A stretch of 64,000 nucleotides of DNA from Alcanivorax sp. DP30 (GCF_009882945.1 NZ_WTUY01000003.1:1-64000); one strand, 5' to 3'. Positions 8,207-17,483 are shown, counted from the first letter of the stretch. Numbers and translations: made by a program. Notes: generated by a model not told the origin, from the sequence alone.

Positions 8207-8530
8207 CTACAAGCTGCAAGACGAGGGATGGGTGGTGAGTCATTTGAACCGCCCTGCCCGCGCAGCATCGATGGCCTGGCTTTTTCTGATGGATGTTACC
8301 TGCAAACAAAACAGGTAGGCTGAAAGGCTTGGCTTGCAAGCAATCTCCCACCGATACCCCTCTGTCGCAGTGGTGGCTGAAATACCCTTCGATAAAAACC
8401 CGCCACTGCCCACCGGATTTCATTTTCGACTTTAAACTTTGAACTTTTAACTGAGTCCCGCGGGCACAGCCTTTCCGTCCAGAACTCCCTACCCCGCGCC
8501 TTGCAGCTTGAGGCTTGTAGCTTGCAGCTC
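8205..8530. repeat. Converging heptad arrays around a 280-bp non-coding core
   Basis: On the left, an AGCTACAAGCTGCAAG array begins within the aroG stop codon (8205-8220). On the right, 8496-8530 read on the minus strand is GAGCTGC-AAGCTAC-AAGCCTC-AAGCTGC-AAGGCGC, matching 34 of 35 bases of the array at 14318-14352. In between, a different family with the same 7-bp step, GACTTTA-AACTTTG-AACTTTT-AACTGAG, occupies 8428-8455. I see no gene in the core. Confidence 0.8.
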
Positions 8531-8531
8531 T

Positions 8532-8642
8532 TTATTTGCCCCGCTGGTTTTTCAGGTAGACCACGAACGCTACACAGGCAATCACCAGCAGAAAAATTAC
8601 CAGAGCGGTGAGCCATTCATACAGTGTCAGATCATTCAGCAC
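8532..8642 (-). CDS. Small single-pass membrane protein, hypothetical
   Basis: A 36-residue product starting at GTG (8640-8642) after a GGGAG ribosome site. The first ten residues (MLNDLTLYEW) are followed by a hydrophobic helix of about 20 residues (LTALVIFLLVIACVAFVVYL) and a basic tail KNQRGK, which predicts an inner-membrane protein with its C-terminus inside. It lies 28 bp downstream of the PhzF-like gene on the same strand and likely shares its transcript. I do not recognise the family; tiny membrane proteins of this type often modulate transporters or enzymes. The GTG start and small size make it moderately certain. Confidence 0.6.
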   Translation of the reverse strand: MLNDLTLYEWLTALVIFLLVIACVAFVVYLKNQRGK

Positions 8643-8670
8643 AGTCTGCTCCCGGTTACTTGATCACAGT

Positions 8671-9576
8671 TCAGGAATACAGCAACGAACCGACACCCAT
8701 CTTCACCACCTTCCCGCCAATACGACAACGCAGCGCCTTGCCGGCATGCTTGTCGAACTCTGCCCGTAACAGGCTTTTGCGGGTATCAAGACTGCCGCGA
8801 TCAATAGAGAAAGTATGGGTACCCTCTGCGGTGTCTTTCTGTTCAGCCAGGTACGCAATAAATTCCGGCATCACATTGCCAATGGGCGGATAGACATCCC
8901 TGGGTAAATTCGGGTTGAGAATCCTGCCATGGAAATCGGATTCGCCGGTAATGGTTCCCGGCGCGAACAGGAAAAGCTCAGTGGTATAAACATGTCCGCT
9001 CAATGCCGCCCAATAGCCGGTATTCAAACTGGCGGCCAGCACATGCTCTGGCTTGGTAAACGGCACGATCAGAGTGGGCTTGTCCACGCTGACCACCATG
9101 GGTTTGTACTTGCTGAAAGAGATATGTTTTTCGTGCGTATTCAGGGCCGCTGCAAGCTTGCTGATTTCCGGGGTGTAATGATCGATAGCGGGATCCAGCT
9201 CACGGGCAAACTGGATGGCACCAGGCCCGGCCTCGCCTTTGTCCACAAAACTCTTGATCAGCTGGTCATTCTGTTTCAGCAGGAAAGACGCAAAGGTGCC
9301 CTCATCCTTGGTCAGGCCCATTTCATGGGCGACGTAGGAGGCGGCCAGAATGGTATGGGCACCGAACAGCTGCTGGCCTCGTCCATTGAACACGGACACC
9401 GGGGAGCGACTGTTGCCGGGTTCAATAAAGACGGTTTCCGTTTGCTGGAACTCACTGGCAATTGCGGCCTTGCCGCGTGCATCAATGGGTTCACTGCCAA
9501 GCGTTACCACGGGTATTTGCGTACCCTGAAAGGGGGCGCCAGCGAATACATCCAGCAAGGCATAATCGAGGGCCAT
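8671..9576 (-). CDS. PhzF family isomerase/epimerase-like protein
   Basis: A 301-residue member of the PhzF/YddE family, with the two-domain diaminopimelate-epimerase fold. Glu47 in EFQQTETVFI corresponds to the catalytic glutamate of PhzF. The glycine motif that usually reads GNP near residue 18 is here GTQIPVV, and NGRGQQLFGAHT replaces the more common P-x-x-E-x-x-x-x-G-H region, so the activity may differ. The start at 9576 is preferred because AGGA stands eight bases before it; an ATG nine bases earlier is too close to that site. There are no phenazine genes nearby, so the substrate is unknown. A small membrane ORF follows. Confidence 0.87.
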   Translation of the reverse strand: MALDYALLDVFAGAPFQGTQIPVVTLGSEPIDARGKAAIASEFQQTETVFIEPGNSRSPVSVFNGRGQQLFGAHTILAASYVAHEMGLTKDEGTFASFLLKQNDQLIKSFVDKGEAGPGAIQFARELDPAIDHYTPEISKLAAALNTHEKHISFSKYKPMVVSVDKPTLIVPFTKPEHVLAASLNTGYWAALSGHVYTTELFLFAPGTITGESDFHGRILNPNLPRDVYPPIGNVMPEFIAYLAEQKDTAEGTHTFSIDRGSLDTRKSLLRAEFDKHAGKALRCRIGGKVVKMGVGSLLYS

Positions 9577-9829
9577 AACATCCATCCTGTTTATTGTTTT
9601 TCACCCTTCGACTATGCCCTACAGATGATTTTTTGCAATGGGGATTGGGCGCCCAACGCCGAATGCCAGAGGCATAACGACTCGGGCTATGCAGGAATGC
9701 TGTGCCCGGCATGTCAGCGGGTTTAACGTGGAAAGTTAAAACTCAAAACGGGTCGCGTCGCGCTGTACAACTTTAAACGTTGACCCTGCAACTCGCCCGT
9801 ATGGCTTCCCGCGTCAGGCGTCCTGCCTG
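9577..9829. repeat. Intergenic region with AAC-type heptads
   Basis: TGGAAAG-TTAAAAC-TCAAAAC (9729-9749) and ACAACTT-TAAACGT-TGACCCT-GCAACTC (9767-9794) show a degenerate 7-bp step and face each other. They lie downstream of the PsrA-like gene. No gene is seen. Confidence 0.5.
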
Positions 9830-10462
9830 TTAGGGCATCGGCGCGGTGATGCCGCCGATCAGGAAAGGCAGCAGACGGCGGGTAATGTCTGCCTCAGTGA
9901 CTTCCATGTTGAAGTCGTTGCGGCTGATTTCCTTGAGGGATTCCATGCCAGACAAAGTGAAAATGGCTGCGCCCAGCCCAAACTGGACTCGCCAGAACAA
10001 TTCGCGGGGCGGCATCTGCGGCAGGGCTCGCTGCATGTGATCCTGTAGTCGGCTGAAAACCGCACCGTATTGCTTGTGAAGATACTCGCGCAAATGGCCC
10101 ACCGGCTGGCTATAGGCTTGCCCGGAAAGTCGAAAGAAAATGGCGGCGCGGCGGGGATCGTCAGGATGCGTGCCGAGTGCGAGACGAGAGATCAGGGACA
10201 GCAAATTTTCCGGCGTATCCGGTGTGCCGGTCTCTTCCATTTCAGCCAATTTGGCATTCAGCGCTTCGGAAAACGGGGACAGGAACCGTTCGAACACGGC
10301 CTGTATCAGCGCTTCCTTGGAACCAAAGTGATAATTGACTGCGGCAAGGTTAACCCCGGCCTTGCTGGTAATGGCTCGCAAACTGGTTTCCGCAAACCCT
10401 TTCTGGGCAAACAGCGCCTCCGCCGTATCCAGAATCCGGTCCACTGTTCCCGGCTGTGCCAT
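9830..10462 (-). CDS. psrA: PsrA-like TetR family fatty-acid-responsive regulator
   Basis: A 210-residue TetR protein whose N-terminal half (ILDTAEALFAQKGFAETSLR, then AITSKAGVNLAAVNYHFGSK) is very close to what I recall of Pseudomonas PsrA, a repressor released by long-chain fatty acids that controls beta-oxidation genes, itself and rpoS. The helix-turn-helix spans about residues 26-47; the C-terminal ligand domain is of the DUF1956-like type. Two tandem sites matching the PsrA consensus lie 18-45 bp before the start, strongly supporting both identity and autoregulation. In a lipid-degrading organism it would be a global switch for fatty-acid use. Confidence 0.87.
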   Translation of the reverse strand: MAQPGTVDRILDTAEALFAQKGFAETSLRAITSKAGVNLAAVNYHFGSKEALIQAVFERFLSPFSEALNAKLAEMEETGTPDTPENLLSLISRLALGTHPDDPRRAAIFFRLSGQAYSQPVGHLREYLHKQYGAVFSRLQDHMQRALPQMPPRELFWRVQFGLGAAIFTLSGMESLKEISRNDFNMEVTEADITRRLLPFLIGGITAPMP

Positions 10463-10480
10463 ACCCTGCCCCTAGCGTTC

Positions 10481-10507
10481 AAAACATACGTTTCAAACAT
10501 ACGTTTG
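10481..10507. promoter_or_regulatory. Two tandem PsrA operators
   Basis: CAAACATACGTTTG (10494-10507) fits the published PsrA consensus (G/C)AAAC-N2-4-GTTT(G/C) exactly. The adjoining AAAACATACGTTTC (10481-10494) matches except for the first base. They share one base and lie 18 bp upstream of the psrA-like start, ideal for autorepression. Confidence 0.8.
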
Positions 10508-10613
10508 GCAGAAGGCGCGGTCAAGGCTTCCTGACTGGCTACAGCCTGAATCGATGACGCTGCTGCCAGGGCTTTGACCAGGCGCCGCAGTGCGGAAGCA
10601 GAGATGGCCTCCC

Positions 10614-10637
10614 TTCCAACTTTTAACTCAATACTCA
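10614..10637. repeat. AAC-type heptad array at a stop codon
   Basis: TTCCAAC-TTTTAAC-TCAATAC-TCA has a 7-bp step, and the last unit contains the stop codon of the outer-membrane barrel gene. Confidence 0.5.
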
Positions 10638-11918
10638 GAAGTAATACACCAGTTCCGCCTGCACAAAATCCGATCGACTGATCGGGCCCAGGCCCGGGTT
10701 GGTGTTCACGTTACGCAGGGCATCGCGATACAGCGCGGATGGACTTCTCGGGTCTGCGGCATCGGTGTAGAAACGGGCTTCCAGGGTTGCCTTCAGGTTA
10801 TTGCCGAAACGCCGGCTGGACTCCAGGCTGATGGCCTTCTCTTCATCCTCGGTGTCATAGATGATGCCGGCAAGAATTTCTGTGGAGGCCACATCGTTGA
10901 AGGTAAACCGGGTACCCAGCAGTACATCGCTGGCCACCGGAGAGGCCAGGCTGTCGTCCCTATCTTCCCAGATGTATTCCAAAATCCAGCCCAGATCCGT
11001 GGCGCTGCCGAACAGACCTACCTGGGTATATTCAAAGCCGCCATCCAGTGCGTTGAAACGTTCGCCCTGTCCGGACCGGCTGATGCCTTCCAGTTTCCAC
11101 AGCCAACCGTTGCGCAGGTACTGCAGCTCCAGGCCGGTCTGATCGATGACGTTATAGAGCGGAGTAAATTCCGGATTGGTACCGCTCGGTAACTGTCCGG
11201 TGGCCAGCAAGGTCTGCACTTCTGCCAGCGTCAGGTTCTGGGGAATCAACAGCGGATCCCGGCTGGTACCGGAAAAATGCGACAGGGCCAGTTCAATGCC
11301 GTTATCGAAGTATTGCTGGTAGCGAATGGCGAAATCCACCCGTCCATCTTCTTTGGATGATTCATACACCGCATCGTCGGATACCGGCAGCGGTGTGCGC
11401 GGGCGCCCTTCTTCACCAGCGAAGGTTCGCTCGCGGAACCCCGGCAGCACGAACAGGTCGATGATCCCCCAGTCTCGCACCAGGGACAGGTTGATCATGG
11501 GCTGACCAAGCTTTTCCTCGCCGTCCACCTGATCCACCTGATCGGTCTGGTTGATGATATCCACCAGATGTCGCCCTTCAGTCACACCCCAGAACACCTT
11601 GCGAATGCCCACCCGGGATTCCCAGCCATTGCCCACATGAATCCACGACAGTTCGCGGATATCCCAGTGCGTTCGCTCGCTGTCGTTTTCGTCCACACGG
11701 ACGTAGGGAATGAACGTGAACAGGTCATCCCGGTTGTTCCATTCGTGGAGCAATTCGGGTTTCAGGTACGCAGAGCCGTTGCTGGAGTAATCCGCTTCGG
11801 GGTAAGGCGATTCCTGGGTGAAGTAGCGACCTTCCAGTGCCGCTTCACCGCGGAATTCCCAGCCCGGCGAGAGCAGCGGCAGGGCCAGCAGCGATGCCGT
11901 TAAAAAACATTTTTTCAT
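10635..11918 (-). CDS. Predicted outer-membrane beta-barrel protein
   Basis: A 427-residue exported protein: a short positively charged start (MKKCF), a hydrophobic stretch LTASLLALPLL, then alternating polar/aromatic segments and the C-terminal AELVYYF ending in phenylalanine, which is the assembly signal of barrel proteins. Charged repeats such as YVRVDENDSERTHWDIREL are typical strands and loops. It starts 3 bp after the LolA-like gene ends, so the two are translationally coupled. In other bacteria a LolA-like protein and a barrel often sit with an RND pump of the COG1033 type; here the pump is absent from this locus. Possible role: moving lipids or hydrophobic compounds across the envelope. 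The family name is not certain. Confidence 0.8.
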   Translation of the reverse strand: MKKCFLTASLLALPLLSPGWEFRGEAALEGRYFTQESPYPEADYSSNGSAYLKPELLHEWNNRDDLFTFIPYVRVDENDSERTHWDIRELSWIHVGNGWESRVGIRKVFWGVTEGRHLVDIINQTDQVDQVDGEEKLGQPMINLSLVRDWGIIDLFVLPGFRERTFAGEEGRPRTPLPVSDDAVYESSKEDGRVDFAIRYQQYFDNGIELALSHFSGTSRDPLLIPQNLTLAEVQTLLATGQLPSGTNPEFTPLYNVIDQTGLELQYLRNGWLWKLEGISRSGQGERFNALDGGFEYTQVGLFGSATDLGWILEYIWEDRDDSLASPVASDVLLGTRFTFNDVASTEILAGIIYDTEDEEKAISLESSRRFGNNLKATLEARFYTDAADPRSPSALYRDALRNVNTNPGLGPISRSDFVQAELVYYF

Positions 11919-11921
11919 GGC

Positions 11922-12716
11922 TTAGCGGGCGCGCTTGAGGCTGTTCTTGTTGAAGTCCGCTTCGCCAAGACCAGTGTCATACTGGTAGTTGCTCCAGAAC
12001 AGGTCGGTTGCCTTGCCGGTCTGGTGGTTAACCATGGACATCTTCGCCGGCTGCCAGAACTTGCCCTTGTACTGGGTAAAATCACTGGATTCCAGGGTCT
12101 TGAGCAAGCTGCCACGGCGGTCGTAGTAATCCACTTTCCAGGTCCGGTATTCCTGCTGATCCAGCCAGACCACCATTTTGGTATAGCCGGAGTGTTCATC
12201 CGTGGGGTAACGCTCCATCACGTAGCAGGTCAGTTCACCACAGGCTTCGTCGCGCAGGTACTTATAGGTGTACTTTTCCACTTCCTGGCCACGCATGTCC
12301 TCGAAGCTGAATTCACTGCCCATGAACGGGCCGGACTTGTTGCGCGAGGCAATGGTCTTCACCCGGCGCAGTGCCGGCAGGTACAACCATTGATCATCGT
12401 CTTTGGTCTTGTAGCTGAAAGTCAGCATGGCAGTGCCACGGACATCGCGGGGGGTATCGAAAATGGTCAGACTCTTGTCACCCTCTGCCTCGCCGCTGCC
12501 TTCCAGGGTTTTGACGCGCAGTTCGCGCTCGGCCTGATCGCCACGCTTGGTGATCAGCACCATCTTCATCTCCGCCTGAAAGTCACCAAAACCTTCCCCG
12601 CGGGCATCCGCTTCGCGGGCAATTTCCAGCCCCTTTTCTTCGGGAGTCTGGGCAGCTGCAGAAAGGGGAAAAGCGATGGCCAGTGCCAGGCCGGCAGTCA
12701 GCAAACGAGATGTCAT
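11922..12716 (-). CDS. Outer-membrane lipoprotein-sorting (LolA-like) protein
   Basis: A 264-residue periplasmic protein with a signal peptide (LLTAGLALAIAFPLSAAAQ) and the body of the COG2834/LolA-like family: GDKSLTIFDTPRDVRGTAML, DDDQWLYLPALRRVKTIASR, and the Q-EYRTWKVDYYDRRGSLLKTL region. These proteins are related in fold to LolA and are thought to carry lipids or lipidated cargo for RND-type exporters. ATG at 12716 is chosen because AGGACACCC lies before it; a start four codons upstream would consume that site. The barrel gene follows after 3 bp. The cargo is unknown. Confidence 0.88.
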   Translation of the reverse strand: MTSRLLTAGLALAIAFPLSAAAQTPEEKGLEIAREADARGEGFGDFQAEMKMVLITKRGDQAERELRVKTLEGSGEAEGDKSLTIFDTPRDVRGTAMLTFSYKTKDDDQWLYLPALRRVKTIASRNKSGPFMGSEFSFEDMRGQEVEKYTYKYLRDEACGELTCYVMERYPTDEHSGYTKMVVWLDQQEYRTWKVDYYDRRGSLLKTLESSDFTQYKGKFWQPAKMSMVNHQTGKATDLFWSNYQYDTGLGEADFNKNSLKRAR

Positions 12717-12869
12717 GGGTGTCCTCATACTGTCAGGGATCGTTGTTGTAGCGACGACGTGGGCAACATCGTGTTTACCATGATACCTGCCCCGCCGGAA
12801 ACAGCGATGCCTATGAGGCCAAAACTTCGGACGGCAGTGTCAATTAATATCACTGTCCCGATATAGATG

Positions 12870-13640
12870 TCAGATCGAGGCCCCCGCCCTGCTGAAATAA
12901 CCGTATTCAAGAAAGGCTAGAACCTGTTGGATGACCGCTCTTTTTCGCATGATAAAAGCATGGCTGGCGGGCACTACCAGATAGTCTCGCATTTCCTTGA
13001 GGCGGGTGCTGGGCAGCGAGACCTTGCCGTCATCATCGCCGGGAATCATCCACGACAACCAGGGATCCACTGTGCGGGTACCGGCGATGACACCGATTTC
13101 CGCCGCCACCGGCTCGAGTCTGGCGGCGATACCGTCAGCGCCGGTACCCAGCTGCTGCCCCGCCGGGCCGGTGAGTTTCTGAAACAGCCACCAATCCTGC
13201 ATTCGATCCACCACTTCACTACCGTGATTCGGCGGCGCCAGCATCACCACACGGCCCAGTTCCGGGATTGTCTGATCCTGCAGATAGCTGCGCACCAGAA
13301 TGCCACCCATGGAGTGGGTCACGAAATGAACGCGGCCGGCGGTCCGGCTCCGGCACCAGCTCAACGCCTGGCGGATTTCCTGATTGGCCAGAGACTGCAC
13401 CGGTGCAGAGGTGGAAGGATAATCCTGGTTGTAGACCAGGTAACCGGCTTCGTTGAGAGAATCCTCAATCCGGGACATGGCCCAGGCAGAGCGACGCAAG
13501 CCATGGAGAATAACCACACAATCGGACTGCTCTTGCGTCAGTGCTGGTTGCTCATCCGCCCTGGCTGGCTGCATGCTCGACAGCATCCAGGCAGACAGGA
13601 CAAGCAGCAAGAGGGTGGTCACGCGGTAAGGGCGAGTCAT
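12870..13640 (-). CDS. Exported alpha/beta-hydrolase, triacylglycerol-lipase-like
   Basis: A 256-residue protein with a signal peptide (TTLLLLVLSAWMLSSMQPARA) and a lipase fold. VVILHGLRRSAW forms the oxyanion-hole region, the nucleophile serine is in THSMGG, and a late histidine in PASHAF completes the likely triad; the acid residue is probably in PGDDDGKVS. The start at 13640 follows GCCGGAGCCACC; a TTG five codons earlier is less likely. It stands alone between the LolA-like and DUF6586 genes. It is probably a periplasmic or secreted esterase/lipase acting on lipids; the substrate cannot be specified. Confidence 0.87.
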   Translation of the reverse strand: MTRPYRVTTLLLLVLSAWMLSSMQPARADEQPALTQEQSDCVVILHGLRRSAWAMSRIEDSLNEAGYLVYNQDYPSTSAPVQSLANQEIRQALSWCRSRTAGRVHFVTHSMGGILVRSYLQDQTIPELGRVVMLAPPNHGSEVVDRMQDWWLFQKLTGPAGQQLGTGADGIAARLEPVAAEIGVIAGTRTVDPWLSWMIPGDDDGKVSLPSTRLKEMRDYLVVPASHAFIMRKRAVIQQVLAFLEYGYFSRAGASI

Positions 13641-13769
13641 GGTGGCTCCGGCCAATCATTAACAACCGGCCACCTTTGTAGCAGCCCGGCATGCCAAGGA
13701 TTCAGACTGCCGGAGGCTTTTTCAACGTTACGGGTGCCTGACGGTCGTCTGGACGGACCAAGGCACCGG

Positions 13770-14300
13770 TTACCACTCTTCCAGGTAACCCACGCAGTGT
13801 TCGATCAACTCGCCAACCCGGCTTGCCGCCTGCGACAGACGCTCCAGATCACCTTCAGCCAACGGCGCATAACGATCTTCCGCCATCAGGTTAAGGGCAT
13901 TGGCTTCGCTGGGTGGCGCCGGGCGCCGGGCCAGACCAGAAGCCCCCAGGGCTGTCTGCATCTCACTATCCAGCCAGGCCACCAGATCGCCTCGCTCCTT
14001 GCGGGCCTGTGACAACACAGCGACCTCCGGGGCTTCCACTCCGGCCTCGACAAAGGCCTGCTCAAGAGCGGACAAACTGAACAACGAATCCGCTCCTGCC
14101 ACCTGATAGGTCTTGGCGGACTGACGAATCATGCCAACCAGGGCGGAATAAAGATGAAACACCACCGCACCGCGCAGGGCCAGACGAAGAGTCGGCGTGG
14201 CATCACGCTGATCATGGGTCAGCTGACGCAACATGGCATTGGCAAAATAGATCCGCTCACGCAGGCCACTGACGGTGTTTTCACGAACCATTCGGGACAT
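13770..14300 (-). CDS. DUF6586 family protein
   Basis: A 176-residue soluble, mostly helical protein. I recognise it as the small protein found next to topA in pseudomonads (DUF6586), from the start RERIYFANAMLRQL and the segment GAVVFHLYSALVGMIRQSA. No catalytic motif is visible. ATG follows AGGATTTTGTT. It is downstream of topA on the same strand, separated by 171 bp filled with a heptad-repeat pair. Function is unknown; constant linkage to topA suggests a link with DNA topology or nothing more than shared transcription. Confidence 0.8.
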   Translation of the reverse strand: MSRMVRENTVSGLRERIYFANAMLRQLTHDQRDATPTLRLALRGAVVFHLYSALVGMIRQSAKTYQVAGADSLFSLSALEQAFVEAGVEAPEVAVLSQARKERGDLVAWLDSEMQTALGASGLARRPAPPSEANALNLMAEDRYAPLAEGDLERLSQAASRVGELIEHCVGYLEEW

Positions 14301-14317
14301 AACAAAATCCTGGAAAA

Positions 14318-14468
14318 AAGCTGCAAGCTACAAGCCTCAAGCTGCAAGGCGCGGGGGAGGCCATCGTGGAAATAGGGCCCGTGCCCGCGCTCCTGTTTCG
14401 TCGCAGCACGGAGCACAGAGCCTTCAGAACAATAGATGCGAGCCTCGTGTTGTAGCTTGCAGCTTGTG
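14318..14468. repeat. Converging AAGCTAC-type heptad arrays
   Basis: Five perfect units AAGCTGC-AAGCTAC-AAGCCTC-AAGCTGC-AAGGCGC occupy 14318-14352. An inverted partner TTGTAGCTTGCAGCTTG lies at 14450-14466, just beyond the topA stop codon. The core of about 100 bp between them holds no gene. Confidence 0.8.
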
Positions 14469-14471
14469 TCT

Positions 14472-17204
14472 TTACTTCTTCGCCGCCGTCTTCTTTTTGG
14501 CAGCAGGCTTCTTCTTCGCAGCGGCTTTTTTCTTGGCGGGGGCTTTCTTTTTAGTCTGCTCCTCAACCCATTTACCGTCGCGGTAGAACGCCATCCAGCC
14601 CGTCGCCTTGCCGTCGATCTCGCTCATCACGTACTGCTCTTTGGCCTTTCGGCTGTAGCGCAGTACACCAGGGTTGCCATCCGGATCTTTAGCCGGCGCC
14701 TGGGCAAGATACTTGTGCTTGGGATCGAGCTGCTCAGCCACGCTCTGGATTTCCAGAATCAGCGGCGGACGGGTTTCCCGGTTTTTCGGGAATTTGCTGG
14801 CCGCCATGAACAGTCCGGACGCACCATCACGCAGCAGGTAATGATCGTCATCGTACTTTTCACACTTGAGGTGCGGCATGGGGATCGGGTCGGCACGGGG
14901 TGGCGCCGGCTCGCCGCTCTTGAGCAGCTTGCGCGTGTTGCCACAGGCTTCATTGGTGCATTTGAAGAACTTGCCGAATCGTCCCGTGCGCAGTTGCATT
15001 TCGTGATTGCACTTCTCGCAATCCAGGGTCGGGCCATCGTAACCCTTGATACGGAATTCACCCTGCTCGATGACATAGCCGTCGCAGTCCGGGTTGTTAC
15101 CGCAGACATGCAGCTTGCGCTTCTCGTCGATCAGGTAGTTTTCCATGGCGGTGCCACATTTTTGGCAGCGCTTCTTGTTTCGCAGTTCGGTGATTTCCGC
15201 TTCGTCGTCGTCCGCTTTTACATCTACCGCTTCTTCTCCGGGCAGCAGATTCAGGGTCGCGGTGCAACGCTCCTTGGGCGGCAGGCTGTAGCCGGAACAT
15301 CCCAGAAACACACCGGTAGAACCGGTACGGATCTGCATGGGACGACCACAGGTGGGACATTCGATATCCGTGTCCGTGGGCAGGTTGGCACGCATACCGC
15401 CGATGGCCTGCTTGCCTGACCCTTCGCCCTGGGCCGCTTCCAGCCGGGCCACAAAGTCCTTGTAGAACTCGTCGAGCACGTCTTTCCAGTTACGCTCACC
15501 CTCGGCAATCTCGTCGAGGGTTTCTTCCATGCTGGCGGTAAAACCATAGTCCATCAGGTTGGGAAAGTTTTCCGCCAATCGATCCGTGACAATGTCACCC
15601 ATCTTCTCGGCATAGAAACGGCGGTTGTCCTGGCGGACATAGCCTCGATCCTGAATGGTGGAGATAATCGCCGCATAGGTAGACGGGCGGCCAATACCGC
15701 GCTTTTCCAGTTCCTTTACCAGGCTGGCTTCGGTGTAACGGGCTGGCGGCTTGGTAAAGTGCTGTTCCGCATCCACCTGGTCGATGGCGAGCACATCGCC
15801 TTCCTTCACATCCGGCAGCAGGGTGTCTTCCTGACCTTTGCGCGAAGCCGGCGGCTGGATGCGGGTCCAGCCGTCAAATTTCATGATCCGCCCTTTCGCC
15901 TTGAGCTCGTAACCGTTTCCGGTGGCGGTGAGCGTGCTGCTCAGGTATTCCGCCGGCGGCATCTGACAGGCAATGAACTGGCGACGGATCAGCTCATAAA
16001 GACGCTGGGCATCGCGCTCCATGTCCTTGAGGTGCTCGGAGCGACGGTTTACGTCTGATGGGCGAATCGCTTCGTGCGCTTCCTGGGCACCTTCCTTGCT
16101 GGAGTAGGACAGCGGCTTTTCCGGCAGGTACTTGTCACCCAGATTCTCACCGATCCACTCACGACAGGCCGTCACCGCATCCGCGCTAAGGTTGGTGGAA
16201 TCCGTACGCATGTAGGTAATGTGGCCGGCTTCGTAGAGCCGCTGTGCCATCATCATGGTCTTCTTCACGCCGAAGCCGAGACGGGTACTGGCCGCCTGCT
16301 GCAACGTGGAAGTAATAAAGGGTGCAGAGGGCCGGGACTTGGTGGGCCGCTGCTCACGCTGGGTGATGGTCAGCTGGCCTGCCGCTTCCAGCGCCTGGCG
16401 ATGAGCGCGGGCATCATCACCATTGTTGGGCCGGAAGTTTTCGCCGTTATGCTTGGCCACCTGCATGCGCAGGGCTTCGCCCTGTTCACTGTGGGTGTCG
16501 CTGTACATCTCCCAGTATTCTTCCGGGGTAAAGGCGCGGATTTCGCGCTCGCGCTCCACCACCAGCTCCACCGCCACGGACTGAACCCGCCCGGCAGACA
16601 GGCCACGGGCGATCTTTTCCCAAAGCAGCGGGGAAACCATGAAGCCCACGACACGGTCCAGGAAACGACGGGCCTGCTGGGCTTCCACCCGATGCAGATC
16701 CAGCTTGCCAGGCTCTTCAAAGGCCGACTGAATGGCCTTCTTGGTAATTTCGTTAAATACCACCCGCTCAAAGCGGGCGTCATCGCCACCGATCACTTCC
16801 CGCAGGTGCCAGGCAATGGCTTCCCCTTCGCGGTCCAAATCCGTTGCGAGATAGATGCGGTCGGCTTTTTCTGCCAGTCGCTTGAGTTCGTCGACCACCT
16901 TGTCCTTGCCGGGAAGGATCTCGTAATGCGCATTCCAGCCTTTTTCCGGATCAACCCCCATGCGGTTGATCAGCTGAGCCTTGGACTTCTTCTTTTTATA
17001 GGCTTCGCGCTCTTCCTTGGGCAGGGAACGCGTATACGCCGCTTCCTTGGCACGCTCCTGAGGGGTGCTTTTTTTGGAGCCGCCACTGACCGGCAGATCC
17101 CGCACATGGCCGACGCTGGACTTCACAATGAAGTCATCGCCCAGGTAGCGGTTAATGGTTTTTGCCTTGGCAGGCGACTCCACAATGACTAGCGATTTTC
17201 CCAT
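14472..17204 (-). CDS. topA: DNA topoisomerase I
   Basis: A 910-residue type IA topoisomerase that relaxes negative supercoils in the nucleoid. The TOPRIM domain begins [17 protein letters not shown] and contains [14 protein letters not shown] at 121-134; the catalytic tyrosine is Y331 in [12 protein letters not shown]. Three C-terminal zinc fingers start at [20 protein letters not shown] and CEKCNHEMQ, with one finger holding a longer C-G-N-N-P-D-C spacing. The protein ends in a lysine/alanine-rich tail ([18 protein letters not shown]), more basic than in enterobacteria and common in high-GC gammaproteobacteria. A 280-bp region with no gene lies upstream. Confidence 0.97.
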   Translation of the reverse strand: MGKSLVIVESPAKAKTINRYLGDDFIVKSSVGHVRDLPVSGGSKKSTPQERAKEAAYTRSLPKEEREAYKKKKSKAQLINRMGVDPEKGWNAHYEILPGKDKVVDELKRLAEKADRIYLATDLDREGEAIAWHLREVIGGDDARFERVVFNEITKKAIQSAFEEPGKLDLHRVEAQQARRFLDRVVGFMVSPLLWEKIARGLSAGRVQSVAVELVVEREREIRAFTPEEYWEMYSDTHSEQGEALRMQVAKHNGENFRPNNGDDARAHRQALEAAGQLTITQREQRPTKSRPSAPFITSTLQQAASTRLGFGVKKTMMMAQRLYEAGHITYMRTDSTNLSADAVTACREWIGENLGDKYLPEKPLSYSSKEGAQEAHEAIRPSDVNRRSEHLKDMERDAQRLYELIRRQFIACQMPPAEYLSSTLTATGNGYELKAKGRIMKFDGWTRIQPPASRKGQEDTLLPDVKEGDVLAIDQVDAEQHFTKPPARYTEASLVKELEKRGIGRPSTYAAIISTIQDRGYVRQDNRRFYAEKMGDIVTDRLAENFPNLMDYGFTASMEETLDEIAEGERNWKDVLDEFYKDFVARLEAAQGEGSGKQAIGGMRANLPTDTDIECPTCGRPMQIRTGSTGVFLGCSGYSLPPKERCTATLNLLPGEEAVDVKADDDEAEITELRNKKRCQKCGTAMENYLIDEKRKLHVCGNNPDCDGYVIEQGEFRIKGYDGPTLDCEKCNHEMQLRTGRFGKFFKCTNEACGNTRKLLKSGEPAPPRADPIPMPHLKCEKYDDDHYLLRDGASGLFMAASKFPKNRETRPPLILEIQSVAEQLDPKHKYLAQAPAKDPDGNPGVLRYSRKAKEQYVMSEIDGKATGWMAFYRDGKWVEEQTKKKAPAKKKAAAKKKPAAKKKTAAKK

Positions 17205-17483
17205 TCTCAGGTACTCAACATCCGATCTAAGGCTTGCGATGGGCGCTATTTAGACAGCGCCAGCATGGCCGGGTCAAGCAGGATCTGACTCGGCCTTCCT
17301 TTTTTAGTACTAGACCAGAGCCCCCACCGAGAGCAAGCCCACGTACTGAAATAGCTCATGTACAAGTACAACCTACCTGCCTCAAACCCGCATGAGGCAA
17401 GGCCTTGATCCGGGTCAGAGAATCATGACGACAGTCTCTGGAAAGCCCTCCAAAGACCGTTATACTCAGGGGAACAGCCGCTC
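17205..17483. other. Divergent promoter region of topA and uspA
   Basis: This stretch must hold the promoters for topA (minus) and the universal stress gene (plus). A TTATACT box at 17459-17465 is a plausible -10 for the latter, but no good -35 is seen. TGCCTCA (17378-17384) and TGAGGCA (17393-17399) form a perfect 7-bp inverted repeat with an 8-nt loop, possibly an operator. Confidence 0.45.

Noticed and set aside
8671-9576. PhzF-like gene considered as part of a phenazine cluster.
   Set aside because: No other phenazine genes are near, and key motifs of PhzF are changed.
14318-14352. Heptad array considered as a CRISPR or direct-repeat immune array.
   Set aside because: Units are 7 bp with no spacers, and no cas genes are present.
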